Shown: one piece after another, positions 1 through 9,688 of the stretch
Position numbering within the stretch: the first letter of the stretch is position 1
How the letters are laid out: every line of letters starts with the position of its first letter
Assembly: GCA_029940475.1 (NCBI GenBank)
Contig: JAPYUT010000005.1
Coordinates: forward strand, 51,745 to 115,744
Reading direction: 5' to 3'
Length of the DNA stretch: 64,000 bases
Origin: Verrucomicrobiales bacterium
Lineage (GTDB): Bacteria > Verrucomicrobiota > Verrucomicrobiia > Verrucomicrobiales > DEV007
Position numbers and translations under genes: made by a program
Notes under the pieces: generated by a model
What the model saw: the letters and a program-made list of their open reading frames with translations, nothing else
The model's database searches: none
What the model was told of the DNA's origin: nothing

Positions 1-1
1 G

Positions 2-3000
2 GAAGGGCAAGAGAAGCCCGGCAGCCAAGACGAGCCTATATCTTCACCAAAGGGATTTTGGGCACTCTTTATTGTTCAGCTTCAGGGTGCCTTTAGTGAC
101 AACCTTTTCAAGTTTCTCGTAGTTTTCACCAGCATCAAAGGCAGCCCTCCCGAGGAACAAGCATTTCGCGTGTTTTTGGTGGCTGCTGTTGCCGCCCTCC
201 CATTCATCCTTTTTTCGATGGTGGCGGGCTGTTTAGCGAGCCGCTTTTCCAAAGGGCGGGTTATCACGTGGACCAAGATCCTGGAAATAGGCATCATGAT
301 CCTGGGAGTTTTAGCGCTCAAGACATTGGATTTTAACTTCATGTTGGTGGTGATCTTCTTGATGAGCGTCCAGAGTGCGATTTTCAGTCCCGCCAAATAC
401 GCCTCTATCCCGGAGCTTTTGCCGAGCAAAAAGCTGAGCTGGGGGAACGGGGTAATCGGGCTGGGCACCTTTGGCGGCATTATCGCGGGCGTAACAGCGG
501 CCGGCATTCTTTATGAAAAAGTATTTGGGGCAGACAAGGTGTGGATGGCAGGAGCTTTTTTAATCTGCCTTGCTGTGGCCGGGGCGTGGATGTCACGTTC
601 TATAACCCGTTACCCGGCGGCGAGTCCGGGCAAACGAATCCAGATTAATTTTATTGGCGACCTTATTGGCAATCTTAAACTTGTCGCAAAGAACAGAGTG
701 CTTGGGCTCGCGATGGTGGGCAGTGTTTACTTTTGGCTGCTTGGGGCACTGTATCAGTCGACGCTGATTGTTTACGGAGATAATTTTAATCCATCACTCA
801 GCGCGGACCAAATGGGTTATATGCAGGCTTTCCTTGCGATTGGCATAGGCGCAGGTTGTGGCCTTGCTGGTTATTTATCAGGCAATAAGGTGGAATACGG
901 CTTGATTCCCCTAGGCGCCTTTGGGCTTGCGGCATGTTCAATTATTTTAGGGATTTTTGAATTCAGCTTTTTAGGGGCAAGCGTTGTGTTGACCTTTCTG
1001 GGCATAGCCGGCGGTTTCTTCATCGTGCCGATCAATGCACTAATCCAGCATTTGCCTGAGCGTAAAGATAAAGGTCCGGTTCTGGCAGCGAACGGCTGGC
1101 TGTCATCTGCAGGGGTTTTCTTGGCGGCCCTGCTTTTTTACCTTCTCAAGGGGGGGATTGGAGTCGACGCAAAAGTAATGTTTTGGATTATTGGAACGGT
1201 TACCGTTGTGGGAACAATATATGCGGTTTGTCTGGTTTCGGACTCTCTCGCACGGTTCGTGTTATGGGCACTTACCCACACCTTTTACAGAGTGCGCGTC
1301 CTCAATCGGGAAAACTTTCCTGAGCGCGGCGGCGCGTTGCTGGTCTCCAATCACCTGTCTATGGCTGACGCACTCTTTGTCATTGCCTCCACCGACCGGC
1401 GGATTCGCTTCATCATGCACCAGGACCAGTTCAACAAGTGGTGGGTCAAGCCGATAGCAAGAATGCTCAAGGTAATCACCATATCTGCAGATTTCGGCCC
1501 CAAGGAGCTGATAAAGTCGCTCAAGCAGGCAAGTGATTGCGTAAAAAACGGCGAGGTGGTTTGCATCTTTGCAGAAGGTGAAATCAGCCGCATAGGCGGC
1601 CAGACACTGCCTTTCCGCAAAGGCATGGAGTTGATCATGAGAAAGCTTGATGCACCGGTTATACCGGTGCATCTCGACAACGTCTGGGGCAGCATTTTCA
1701 GTTTTCAGCGCGGCCGGGTCTACTGGAAGATCCCGCGGCAGATTCCCTATCCAATCACCGTGAGTTATGGCGAGCCGATGTCCTCCGGATCCCTGCCACA
1801 CGAGGTTCGCCGCGAGGTCGTTGCACTAAGCGCCGAGGCATGGAACCAGCGCAAGGGACGTCTCCCGACGATTGGACAGGCCTTTGTGCGCACGGCTCGG
1901 CGGGCACGCGGCCGGATGGCCTTTGCCGATAGCAGTGGCAAGGAATTAAGTTACATGAAGGCCCTTATCGGGGCACTGGTCTTGGCCAAGAAGCTTCGCA
2001 AACACTGGGACGGGGAGCAGAATGTTGGAATCCTGATTCCTCCATCTGTGGGTGGTGCCCTGGCTAACCTTGCGGGCATCCTGATGGGCAAGACGGTAGT
2101 TAACCTGAACTATACGCTTTCCGGGGAGGGGATTCGATCCTGTGTAGAGCAATGCAACATCAGTTGCGTGATTAGCTCAGAGAAGGTCATCCGCAAATTA
2201 AAGATAGACCCCGGTGTGCCAATGATTGCCCTTGAGGAAATCGCGACCGATACCACAAGGCGCGAAAAGATCGCGGCTGCGGCAATGGCTTTCCTGTGTC
2301 CCCGGAAGATGTTGCTACGCAGGCTTGCCGGCGGCCGGACGATCACCCTGGATGATACCGCAACCATCATCTTCAGCAGTGGCAGCACCGGGGAGCCGAA
2401 AGGCGCAATGCTCAGCCATTACAATATTGTTTCAAACATGATGCAGCTTAACCAGGCGTTCGATTTCAAGCACGATGACCGTTTCCTTGGCGTGCTGCCG
2501 TTCTTTCATTCGCTTGGCTTCACCGCCACCCTGATTGGGCCTGCGATCCTGGGCGTTGGTGCCGCTTACCATCCCCTGCCGACAGACACACGATCCATAT
2601 CAAAGCTGATCCCGCATTACAAATTAACCCTGCTTTTGGCCACTCCGACATTTCTGCAGCTTTACCTGCGGGGCTGCAAGCCGGAGCAGATGGAAACCAT
2701 AAACCTGGTCGTCGTCGGCGCGGAGAAACTGCCACAGCGCCTGGCCGATGCCTTCGAGGAAAAGTTCGGTATTCAGCCGCTTGAGGCTTACGGCTGCACG
2801 GAGTGTTCACCTGGTGTTGCCGTCAATACACCAAGCCTTGTAGATGGTGAAATTGACCAAAGCGGTAATCGCCCGGGAACCATTGGTCGAGCATTGGCAG
2901 GCATGAGTGTAAGGATTGTAAATCCGGAAACCGGGGCGAGTTGTGGTTTTGATGAGGCCGGCCTGATGTGGGTAAAGGGCCCGAATATCATGCAGGGCTA

Positions 3001-3439
3001 TCTTGGAAGGGATGACCTGACGGCCGAGGTAATTGATAATGGATGGTATAACACAGGCGATATTGCTGCCATTAATGAGGACGGGTTCATTACGATTACC
3101 GATCGCCTGAGCCGGTTCAGTAAGATTGGCGGGGAAATGGTTCCGCACATCAAGATTGAGGAGGTTTTGCACAGCGTTGCGGAACTGACCGAGCAGTCTT
3201 TTGCAGTTACCGGGTTGCCGGATGAGAAAAAAGGCGAGCGCATCGCGGTTCTTCACACCCTGGAAGAGCAAGCGCTGGAAAAAGTGATTGCCGGTCTGGC
3301 AGACGCGGGCATTCCAAATTTATGGAAGCCGAAAAAGGACCAGTTTTTCCAAGTGTCAGAACTTCCCTACCTCGGAAGCGGCAAACTTGATTTAAAGGGC
3401 ATTAAAAATGTGGCGGCAGAACGGGTGGCAGGCATATAG
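2..3439 (+). CDS. LplT-Aas-like fusion: MFS transporter / 1-acyl-glycerophosphate acyltransferase / acyl-ACP ligase (5' end outside window)
   Basis: The frame is open from base 2, and the residues before the first GTG (position 170) already read like the first helix of an LplT-type transporter (FWALFIVQLQGAFSDNLFK). The start therefore lies upstream of the window, and 1145 residues are visible. Domain order: about twelve membrane helices of an MFS lysophospholipid transporter (residues 1-420); a PlsC-type acyltransferase with the HX4D motif NHLSMAD near residue 450; an AMP-binding acyl-activating domain with the P-loop-like SSGSTGEPKG near residue 790 and the YGCTE and TGD motifs further on. 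In the LplT/Aas family such proteins flip lysophospholipid inward and reacylate it at the inner membrane. The three-part fusion is common in Gram-negative bacteria. Substrate specificity cannot be read from the sequence. Confidence 0.9.
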   Translation, partial: EGQEKPGSQDEPISSPKGFWALFIVQLQGAFSDNLFKFLVVFTSIKGSPPEEQAFRVFLVAAVAALPFILFSMVAGCLASRFSKGRVITWTKILEIGIMILGVLALKTLDFNFMLVVIFLMSVQSAIFSPAKYASIPELLPSKKLSWGNGVIGLGTFGGIIAGVTAAGILYEKVFGADKVWMAGAFLICLAVAGAWMSRSITRYPAASPGKRIQINFIGDLIGNLKLVAKNRVLGLAMVGSVYFWLLGALYQSTLIVYGDNFNPSLSADQMGYMQAFLAIGIGAGCGLAGYLSGNKVEYGLIPLGAFGLAACSIILGIFEFSFLGASVVLTFLGIAGGFFIVPINALIQHLPERKDKGPVLAANGWLSSAGVFLAALLFYLLKGGIGVDAKVMFWIIGTVTVVGTIYAVCLVSDSLARFVLWALTHTFYRVRVLNRENFPERGGALLVSNHLSMADALFVIASTDRRIRFIMHQDQFNKWWVKPIARMLKVITISADFGPKELIKSLKQASDCVKNGEVVCIFAEGEISRIGGQTLPFRKGMELIMRKLDAPVIPVHLDNVWGSIFSFQRGRVYWKIPRQIPYPITVSYGEPMSSGSLPHEVRREVVALSAEAWNQRKGRLPTIGQAFVRTARRARGRMAFADSSGKELSYMKALIGALVLAKKLRKHWDGEQNVGILIPPSVGGALANLAGILMGKTVVNLNYTLSGEGIRSCVEQCNISCVISSEKVIRKLKIDPGVPMIALEEIATDTTRREKIAAAAMAFLCPRKMLLRRLAGGRTITLDDTATIIFSSGSTGEPKGAMLSHYNIVSNMMQLNQAFDFKHDDRFLGVLPFFHSLGFTATLIGPAILGVGAAYHPLPTDTRSISKLIPHYKLTLLLATPTFLQLYLRGCKPEQMETINLVVVGAEKLPQRLADAFEEKFGIQPLEAYGCTECSPGVAVNTPSLVDGEIDQSGNRPGTIGRALAGMSVRIVNPETGASCGFDEAGLMWVKGPNIMQGYLGRDDLTAEVIDNGWYNTGDIAAINEDGFITITDRLSRFSKIGGEMVPHIKIEEVLHSVAELTEQSFAVTGLPDEKKGERIAVLHTLEEQALEKVIAGLADAGIPNLWKPKKDQFFQVSELPYLGSGKLDLKGIKNVAAERVAGI

Positions 3440-3479
3440 ACCTTGGCGGCATGACACAGCAGCACCGACCATATGTTTC

Positions 3480-4697
3480 TCAGTATATCAGCACACTTGC
3501 CCGCCGCTTGGCAAAAGCGGCAAGGTCAGCCTGCCAGTAGGCGCGGATTTCCTTAAGCGGCTGTCCGGCAAGGATTGCGTTGGCACTTTCTGGATGAACG
3601 AGCAGCTTATCGAGGTGTACAACCTGCCACTTTTCGCGATAAAGCTTGCGCAGGGCAAGCGCCATTGTGATTCCGAGGTCGACAGTTCGGGCATGGTGGT
3701 CTGTTAGCAGGATACGAACTCCGCCGCAGCGCTGTCCTGCAAATTTACTGGCCATCGGAGTAAAGGAAGCGGGGACAAAATCAATTCCCGGCAAATGTGC
3801 CTGCTTTAGCACCGCAGCAAAGTCCCCGGCGTTGATATAGGGCGCACCGACGAGCTCAAAGGGCCGCTTAGTGCCGCGCCCGACAGACAGGTTGGTGAAT
3901 TCAAGGAGCCCAACGCCCGGGTAAAGTATTGCCGCCGGAAGATTGCGAATATTGGGCGAAGGGTTAGTCCACCGCAGACCCGTGGCACCAAAGAGCTGTT
4001 GACGTTTCCAGTTACGAATAGGAATAACAACCAAGTCAAGATCAGTAAAACGTTCCTGCCGGAACAGCCTCGCCAACTCGCCGGTCGTCATCCCGTGGCG
4101 GACAGGAATTTTATGGTATCCGGTGAAAGTTTGCTTACCATCAAGCAAGGGTCCTTCGACGATGATTCCACCAATCGGGTTTACCCGGTCGAGGACGAAA
4201 AACTTGCACTTGGCCAATTGTGCCGCCTCCATGCAATTGCCCATGGTGGAGATATAGGTGTAAAAGCGGCAACCGATATCCTGAATGTCGAATACCAGGG
4301 CATCAATGTCCTTGAGAAACCCGGGAGAGGGTTTGCGCGTTGCACCATAAAGGCTGTGGATTTTCAACCCGGTTTTGCGATCAATACCATCGTCAATTTT
4401 TCCCTCAGCAGTGCCGCGGATGCCGTGCTCGGGACTAAATAGCCTCACAAGCTTCAAATTTGGAGCTGCGTGGAGCAGGTCGATTGTTGTTTTGCCATTG
4501 CGCGCCTGTCCGGAATGATTGGTGATTAGGCCGATCCTCAACCCTGCGAGTGGCTTGAAAGAGGATTGAACCAGGGAATCGATGCCATTTAATACATTAC
4601 CTTTGAGTGTTGGTACTACACACAAAAGCAATTGTAGGCTCAAGGCCTGGCAGTAGCCTGCGGCCCGTTTATGTAATTTGCCGGTAAACACTGCCAA
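3480..4697 (-). CDS. namZ: NamZ/DUF1343 family exo-beta-N-acetylmuramidase
   Basis: The 405-residue protein has the DUF1343 hallmarks: GLRIGLITNHSG, then LFSPEHGIRG, the segment DALVFDIQDIGCRFYTYIST, and DRVNPIGG followed by GPLLD. Characterised members (NamZ) release N-acetylmuramic acid from the non-reducing end of peptidoglycan fragments. The start is TTG preceded by a GAGAG-rich stretch, and the N-terminus has a hydrophobic segment (ALSLQLLLCVVPTL) consistent with export. It lies 18 bases downstream of deoC on the same strand and is probably co-transcribed, ending a minus-strand run. A peptidoglycan-scavenging role fits the secreted amidase at 20.7 kb, but that link is inference. Confidence 0.85.
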   Translation of the reverse strand: MAVFTGKLHKRAAGYCQALSLQLLLCVVPTLKGNVLNGIDSLVQSSFKPLAGLRIGLITNHSGQARNGKTTIDLLHAAPNLKLVRLFSPEHGIRGTAEGKIDDGIDRKTGLKIHSLYGATRKPSPGFLKDIDALVFDIQDIGCRFYTYISTMGNCMEAAQLAKCKFFVLDRVNPIGGIIVEGPLLDGKQTFTGYHKIPVRHGMTTGELARLFRQERFTDLDLVVIPIRNWKRQQLFGATGLRWTNPSPNIRNLPAAILYPGVGLLEFTNLSVGRGTKRPFELVGAPYINAGDFAAVLKQAHLPGIDFVPASFTPMASKFAGQRCGGVRILLTDHHARTVDLGITMALALRKLYREKWQVVHLDKLLVHPESANAILAGQPLKEIRAYWQADLAAFAKRRASVLIY

Positions 4698-4715
4698 TTG
4701 GGCTACTCTCTCATT

Positions 4716-5603
4716 TTATCCCATCGGGAAATAATCGGCGCTCTGGTAATTACCGTCTGTCATTTTGGCAATCTGCAGGGTTACATCAGTAAGCAGTGAA
4801 CTAGCCCCGAAACGAAACAGCTTCGGTGTCAGCCAGGCATCTCCCAGCGTTTCCTTAACCATTACCAGATACTGCAGGGCCTCCTTGGCGCTGCGGATTC
4901 CCCCGGCGGGCTTCATACCGATTTTCCGGCCGGTTTCATAATAATAATCACGAATTGCCTCAAGCATGACAAGGCTGACCGGAAGCGTTGCCGCACTCGC
5001 AATCTTGCCGGTGGATGTCTTGATAAAGTGTGCACCACTGCGCATGGCTATATCACTGGCAAGGCGGACTTTGTCGTAGGCTCCAATTTCACCGGTCTCA
5101 AAAATCACCTTGAGGTGGGCTTTGCCGCATGCCTTGCGCACAGCACGGATTTCGCTGCCGACACGTTTAAGGTCGCCGCGCAAAAAGGCACTGCGCGCAA
5201 TCACCATGTCGATTTCCTTGGCTCCTTCGGCGACCGCGAAGCGAACCTCGTCAAGACGCATTTCAAGCGGAACTTGTCCTGAGGGGAAAGAAGTGGCCAC
5301 GGAAGCAACACCGACTTTTGAACCCGCAAGCAACTTTTTCGCCTTGCGCACAAGGTTTGGATAAACACAAACCGCAGCACAAGGCGGGCAAACATATTGC
5401 GCCGACATTGGCGTAAGTGCCTTATGGCAAAGGTATTGAAGTTTTCCGTCGGTATCCGAACCTTCAAGCGTGGTCAGATCCATCATCGAAACCGCGAGCC
5501 TGAGGCCAGCGGACTTAGTCTCGGTTTTAATGCTGCGCCTTGTGAATTTCGCTGCCCGTTCCTTGACGCCGACCTGATCGACACTGGCGGAGGGAAATTT
5601 CAT
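4716..5603 (-). CDS. deoC: Deoxyribose-phosphate aldolase
   Basis: This is a class I aldolase of the DeoC family. It cleaves 2-deoxyribose-5-phosphate to glyceraldehyde-3-phosphate and acetaldehyde in deoxynucleoside catabolism in the cytoplasm. The Schiff-base lysine motif HFIKTSTGK is present (Lys195), with VCVYP, KVIFETG and the late KPAGGIRS motif. ATG at 5603 is preferred to an upstream in-frame TTG at 5636. This gives 295 residues, longer than the usual 220-260 because of an N-terminal extension, as in DeoC forms from several phyla. It sits 18 bases before namZ and follows a small membrane protein gene, suggesting an operon. No other deoxynucleoside catabolic gene is nearby. Confidence 0.92.
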   Translation of the reverse strand: MKFPSASVDQVGVKERAAKFTRRSIKTETKSAGLRLAVSMMDLTTLEGSDTDGKLQYLCHKALTPMSAQYVCPPCAAVCVYPNLVRKAKKLLAGSKVGVASVATSFPSGQVPLEMRLDEVRFAVAEGAKEIDMVIARSAFLRGDLKRVGSEIRAVRKACGKAHLKVIFETGEIGAYDKVRLASDIAMRSGAHFIKTSTGKIASAATLPVSLVMLEAIRDYYYETGRKIGMKPAGGIRSAKEALQYLVMVKETLGDAWLTPKLFRFGASSLLTDVTLQIAKMTDGNYQSADYFPMG

Positions 5604-5661
5604 CAAGAACGCAGGCAATACTGGATTGGCGGGCAAAAAGATTACCCATTTTTGGATATTT

Positions 5662-6477
5662 TCAGAATAATCGCAGCATATCCTTTATCGATTGCCGCCA
5701 GAGAAAAAACAAGCCGCGCCAGGAATAGCGAAAGGTTCCATTGCCTGACAGGCGGATGAGGCCGCGGTCAAGGTTGTGATCGATCTGGTTACGCATTTCC
5801 CGTTCAGCGATGTTGCGCAGGTCATCAGGGCGGTCTTCCTGTAAATGATCCTTTGCTATGCCGCGATGAGCCAGAAAAGCGCGGTGTGAATTAAGTATTT
5901 CCGCGAACGACTGGCTTGCGGGCGCACGCTTGATTTCAATGTCCGGGGTGATCTTCATGGAATAGCTGAACGGATAGTTCCAGGTAGTCCATGTTTTCCC
6001 GTCCGAGGTGCGGGAGGAGACACTCATATATGCAAAAGCCACATGGCTTTGCTGGTTGAGGTTGATTGTGGCCTGGGCCTTTAATTCAGGATCATAAAAA
6101 AAGCGGGTAAACTGTTCCACCCCGTCCCACTCCCAGCCCGAGTCCTGGGCATGTTCAAATCCAGCGTCTTCAACATCACTGGTGAATTGCTTGAGTAACC
6201 GGGATGTGTCAGCCGGCGGATAACGGTGGCGCATCTTCTTGTCGAGCGGCAAACGAAGTGTCCGAATGCGTGTCAGTAAATCCAGCCAAGGCAGGAAGAA
6301 CCAGCCGCTAATTGCCGTGCAACCCCATATTATGTTGTTATTTCCGAGGAAGTAGCCGGCAAGAAATGTCGCAACAATTATCGCAGGGACACTGCATTTA
6401 CGAATCAAGGGCAGGTTGAATGTACGGCAGGCAAGAGCAAGAAACAGGGTGCCGATGACAAGCAGGAATTCGAACAT
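5662..6477 (-). CDS. Conserved-looking membrane protein of unknown function
   Basis: I do not recognise this 271-residue protein. The first 70 residues are hydrophobic and can form about three membrane helices. The rest is soluble and rich in charged residues, with an aromatic middle (WTTWNYPFSYSM). There is no signal peptidase site and no enzyme motif that I can name. The start is an ATG. It lies between the PIN-TRAM gene (88 bases upstream) and deoC (about 60 bases downstream) on the same strand, so it may belong to either transcription unit. Confidence 0.75.
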   Translation of the reverse strand: MFEFLLVIGTLFLALACRTFNLPLIRKCSVPAIIVATFLAGYFLGNNNIIWGCTAISGWFFLPWLDLLTRIRTLRLPLDKKMRHRYPPADTSRLLKQFTSDVEDAGFEHAQDSGWEWDGVEQFTRFFYDPELKAQATINLNQQSHVAFAYMSVSSRTSDGKTWTTWNYPFSYSMKITPDIEIKRAPASQSFAEILNSHRAFLAHRGIAKDHLQEDRPDDLRNIAEREMRNQIDHNLDRGLIRLSGNGTFRYSWRGLFFLWRQSIKDMLRLF

Positions 6478-6565
6478 AAAAAATTACCGGCTGCGGGTTA
6501 CTACGCAGATAACGGGGCTTTTAATATACATTGCTCAGGGAGGTGACGACAAAAATTAGTTCAGG

Positions 6566-7651
6566 CTAGGCCGCCGGAGGAGGATTTTCGGCTGTTTGTG
6601 CCTGATTTCCGGGTTCTTCGACCAATAGGGAATTCTGTTGAAGATCCGCAAAAATCAGTCTCCCGGCACTTGTCGGCAGAGCTCCGGAGACAACCACCTC
6701 AACGGTTTTACCCAGTAATTGCACAGCCCGGTTGACGACAATCATTGTGCCGTCAGGCAAGTAACCAACCGCTTGGTTTTCGTCTCGACCTTCTTTCATC
6801 AGGGTTAATTCAAGATGGTCGCCGGGGCTTACTGTTGGCCGAAGTGCACGCGCGAGATCGTTGAAATTAAGGACTTTTACTCCCTGTAGCTGCGCCACCT
6901 TGCCGAGGTTGGCATCGTTAGTGGCAATGTGGGCATAAAGTCGGCGAGCCAACTGGATAAGCTTGGTATCCACCAGTGCTTCTGCTTCCATCCGGGATTC
7001 GTGGATGCTAACCTGCAAGCACGGAGTTTGTTTTAACTGCTCAATTGACTCGAGTCCGCGCTTACCGCGCTCGGACTTAATTACGTCGGGCGCGTCGGCC
7101 AGAATGTGCAACTCGTCGAGCACGAAACGCGGGATGATGATGGTTCCCCCGAGAAAACCTGTCTCGCAGACCTTGGGCAAGCGACCATCAATAATCACAT
7201 TGGTATCCACAATCAGCGGTTGATCCACCAGTGAGTCCTGACGGAAACGGACGTAGGGGATAATGAATGAAAATTCTTCACGGTTTGAACGCAGCGCCAG
7301 CATTGTTCCCAGGAAACCGAGGCCCGTGTAAACCGTCAACTTGATGACATTTTCGATGGTTTCATGGTTTTCTATCCCGCGAAACCAGATATTATCAAAA
7401 AAATTGACGCGTAAAATCAGCCAGGCACAAAACAAGCCGACCATTAAGCCTATCGTGCCATGTGAAAAACCCCGGAAAGTAAAATAACGCAGCAGGTGGT
7501 CGAGAATAATTAACAGGGCTCCATAGCAGGCGCCGGCTGTGGCTCCGAGGTGCACACCGGCCTCGAAGCTCTTGGCAATGATCATTCCAATAGCGATACA
7601 GATCGCAAGGACTATCCCGCGGATGATATTAATTGAAAGAGTACTATCCAT
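6566..7651 (-). CDS. Membrane-anchored PIN-TRAM domain protein (YacL-like)
   Basis: ATG at 7651 is chosen over an upstream TTG at 7690, giving 361 residues. Four hydrophobic helices occupy residues 1-120. A PIN nuclease domain follows, with acidic residues in IVDTNVIIDGR (Asp149), in LDELHILAD and in TNDANLGKVA. A C-terminal TRAM-type beta domain comes next (GRDENQAVGYLPDGTMIVVNRA). The last 20 residues are low-complexity. The architecture matches the Bacillus YacL family of integral-membrane PIN-TRAM proteins, putative membrane-bound ribonucleases with no established substrate. This is not a toxin-antitoxin PIN, because it is large, membrane-bound and has no small antitoxin partner. It follows mlaD by about 86 bases. 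Confidence 0.88.
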   Translation of the reverse strand: MDSTLSINIIRGIVLAICIAIGMIIAKSFEAGVHLGATAGACYGALLIILDHLLRYFTFRGFSHGTIGLMVGLFCAWLILRVNFFDNIWFRGIENHETIENVIKLTVYTGLGFLGTMLALRSNREEFSFIIPYVRFRQDSLVDQPLIVDTNVIIDGRLPKVCETGFLGGTIIIPRFVLDELHILADAPDVIKSERGKRGLESIEQLKQTPCLQVSIHESRMEAEALVDTKLIQLARRLYAHIATNDANLGKVAQLQGVKVLNFNDLARALRPTVSPGDHLELTLMKEGRDENQAVGYLPDGTMIVVNRAVQLLGKTVEVVVSGALPTSAGRLIFADLQQNSLLVEEPGNQAQTAENPPPAA

Positions 7652-7737
7652 GAACCGGATCGATTTATCACGAAGGTGGCTTATATGCAACTGCTACCCG
7701 TTCCGGGGAGAGCGCTTTTATAGCGAGCATGATTTTA

Positions 7738-8733
7738 CTATCGTCCGCCGAGAAATCCCTTGCGCCGGGGGCTGACTTTGCTGCCTGGAGGACCATCGTC
7801 AGCTTTACTGCTGTCACGGTAACGCAGGATGCCGCTGCGCCTGATATTTACAAGAAATGCCTGCAGTTCCTTCTTTAGCTCCGGATCATTCAGCAATGCT
7901 GCCAGCAATCCGTCGCCATTGTTGATCTTGTCAGTAAAAGCACTGATGCCCTCGGCAGCACTGGAGAGCTTGCTTATCCCTTGCTCCAAGGCCGCAACCG
8001 CATCACTGCCGCGCTCAATCAAGGGTGTTATTTTTTTCGATGCAGTATTGAGATTGGCACTGGCGTTTTTAAGATTAGTCAAGAGGGCACGGAGATTGTC
8101 GGTGTTATCTTCGGCGAGGACGCGCTTATTGATTGATCCCACGGCCGCGGTCATTTCACGCACCGCAACATTAAAGCTTTCCAGGTTTTCCTCGTGTAAG
8201 ATTTTTTGATCGATTTTCCCGACAGCACTGCCAAGGTCCACCAGTGCACCCCTGATATCCTCCAGGACCAATTGCCCCTTGGCTGAAAGATTTTCAGCGG
8301 ATGAAGCCAGCGCACTGAAGCCGGTGCCGCGATCGCCCTTCAAGATGCTTCCCGGCTTAATGAATTTGCCGGAGAGTTCTTTTGGAACCGTGATTTCGAT
8401 CAAGGCATCCCCGAGCAGGCCGCTGCTGCCGACTGTAAACTTGGCATTTTCAGGAATTTGAAAGTCCTCGAATATCTCCAGATCTACAATTGCGCCGGCG
8501 TAATCACTGATATTGACCCGCGGTGGGTTGGCTACCCTGCCAATTTTTACCCCGCCAAGGCGGATTTCTGTGTCTTTTACCAGTCCCCCGCCATCATTAA
8601 ACATCACGGTTAGCGGGTAGGTTTTTTTGAACCTCTCGTTAAAGTCACCAAACTGGACAATGAGCCCGCCAAGCACGATGAGACTGATGAGCAGAAAAAA
8701 TCCCACCAGAAGTTCTGTGCGTTTTTCCTTCAT
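7738..8733 (-). CDS. mlaD: MlaD-like MCE domain lipid-transport protein
   Basis: The 331-residue protein starts with one membrane helix (LLVGFFLLISLIVLGGLIVQF), followed by a single MCE domain (residues about 37-115, including VMFNDGGGLVKDTEIRLGGVKIG and SSGLLGDALIEIT). A long helical tail with repeated Asn/Leu heptads follows, ending in a basic stretch. MlaD-type proteins form hexameric rings that pass phospholipid between the inner-membrane MlaFE transporter and the periplasm. It is 78 bases downstream of the ATPase gene. The permease MlaE expected in this cluster is not adjacent. The longer helical tail resembles PqiB-like or plant TGD2-type MCE proteins more than the short E. coli MlaD. 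Confidence 0.9.
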   Translation of the reverse strand: MKEKRTELLVGFFLLISLIVLGGLIVQFGDFNERFKKTYPLTVMFNDGGGLVKDTEIRLGGVKIGRVANPPRVNISDYAGAIVDLEIFEDFQIPENAKFTVGSSGLLGDALIEITVPKELSGKFIKPGSILKGDRGTGFSALASSAENLSAKGQLVLEDIRGALVDLGSAVGKIDQKILHEENLESFNVAVREMTAAVGSINKRVLAEDNTDNLRALLTNLKNASANLNTASKKITPLIERGSDAVAALEQGISKLSSAAEGISAFTDKINNGDGLLAALLNDPELKKELQAFLVNIRRSGILRYRDSSKADDGPPGSKVSPRRKGFLGGR

Positions 8734-8811
8734 TTTTGTGTTTCAGGGCCTATGGGCAATGCCACATGAAGCGTCGCTAATTTGGAAGAATAACCCACAA
8801 TCACGCTTTTT

Positions 8812-9582
8812 CTAGGACGGGACGCCGGAATGCCCGGAAACGAAATTTATCACCACTGGATCCTTGCAATCACGAAGTTCTGCGGGTGTTCCACAGAAAT
8901 AAACCATTCCCTCGTGCAGGAATGCGATACGATCAGCGATTGTCTCCGCGCTTTTCATGTCATGGGTTACGACCACGGATGTCACGCCATAATGTTCCTG
9001 CATCTGTAAAATCAATTTGTTGATAGCGCCGGTTGCTATCGGGTCCAGCCCCGCCGTCGGCTCATCGTAAAGTATTAATTCGGGGCGGGTAATCATTGCC
9101 CGGGCCAGGGCCACGCGTTTACGCATCCCGCCACTCAGGTCGATTGGCATTTTGTTGATATGTTCAGCCAGGTCCACGAGCTCAAGTGCCGCGGTCACTT
9201 TTTCGGTTAATTTGTCAGGAGCGCCCTCCCTGCTCTCGCGCAGAGGGAAGGCGACGTTTTGTCCAACACTCATTGAGTCAAACAGTGCACCGTTTTGGAA
9301 TAAAAGGCCAATGCTCTGCCTGACCGTTGCCAATTTTCGTTTTGAGAGCATCGCGATGTCCTGCCCCTTGATTAACACCCGCCCATTATCGGGGCGCATG
9401 AGGCCGGTGATGTGTTTAAGAACAACGCTTTTGCCGCCACCACTTGCCCCGATTAAAACCATTGTTTCACCCTGGCGGATTTCAAGGGTGACGCCGCACA
9501 GGATTTTTTGTATTCCGATGGACTTGCTTAAATTATCCAGGCGGACAAAGGCAGCAGCCGAATTTCCGTTTCCCTTACTCAT
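8812..9582 (-). CDS. mlaF: MlaF-like ABC transporter ATP-binding protein
   Basis: This is a complete 256-residue ABC ATPase with Walker A GASGGGKS, the signature DLSGGMRKRVALARA, Walker B LILYDEPTAGLDP and the switch histidine in VVVTHDM. SGGMRKR is typical of the MlaF/Ttg2A/Mkl lipid-transport ATPases. It would energise phospholipid transport with an MlaE permease and the MlaD ring encoded next. The start is an ATG at 9582, and it is divergent from uvrA across about 100 bases. mlaE must be elsewhere in the genome if the system works. Confidence 0.9.
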   Translation of the reverse strand: MSKGNGNSAAAFVRLDNLSKSIGIQKILCGVTLEIRQGETMVLIGASGGGKSVVLKHITGLMRPDNGRVLIKGQDIAMLSKRKLATVRQSIGLLFQNGALFDSMSVGQNVAFPLRESREGAPDKLTEKVTAALELVDLAEHINKMPIDLSGGMRKRVALARAMITRPELILYDEPTAGLDPIATGAINKLILQMQEHYGVTSVVVTHDMKSAETIADRIAFLHEGMVYFCGTPAELRDCKDPVVINFVSGHSGVPS

Positions 9583-9688
9583 ATCGATACATAAGACCTA
9601 TCCGCACCGGAGTCGAAACGCAAACAGCGTTGCCGCTTGAATCCATTTGTCTTGGAAAGGCTGCGATTTTCGTCCTAGCTAAGCAGAC

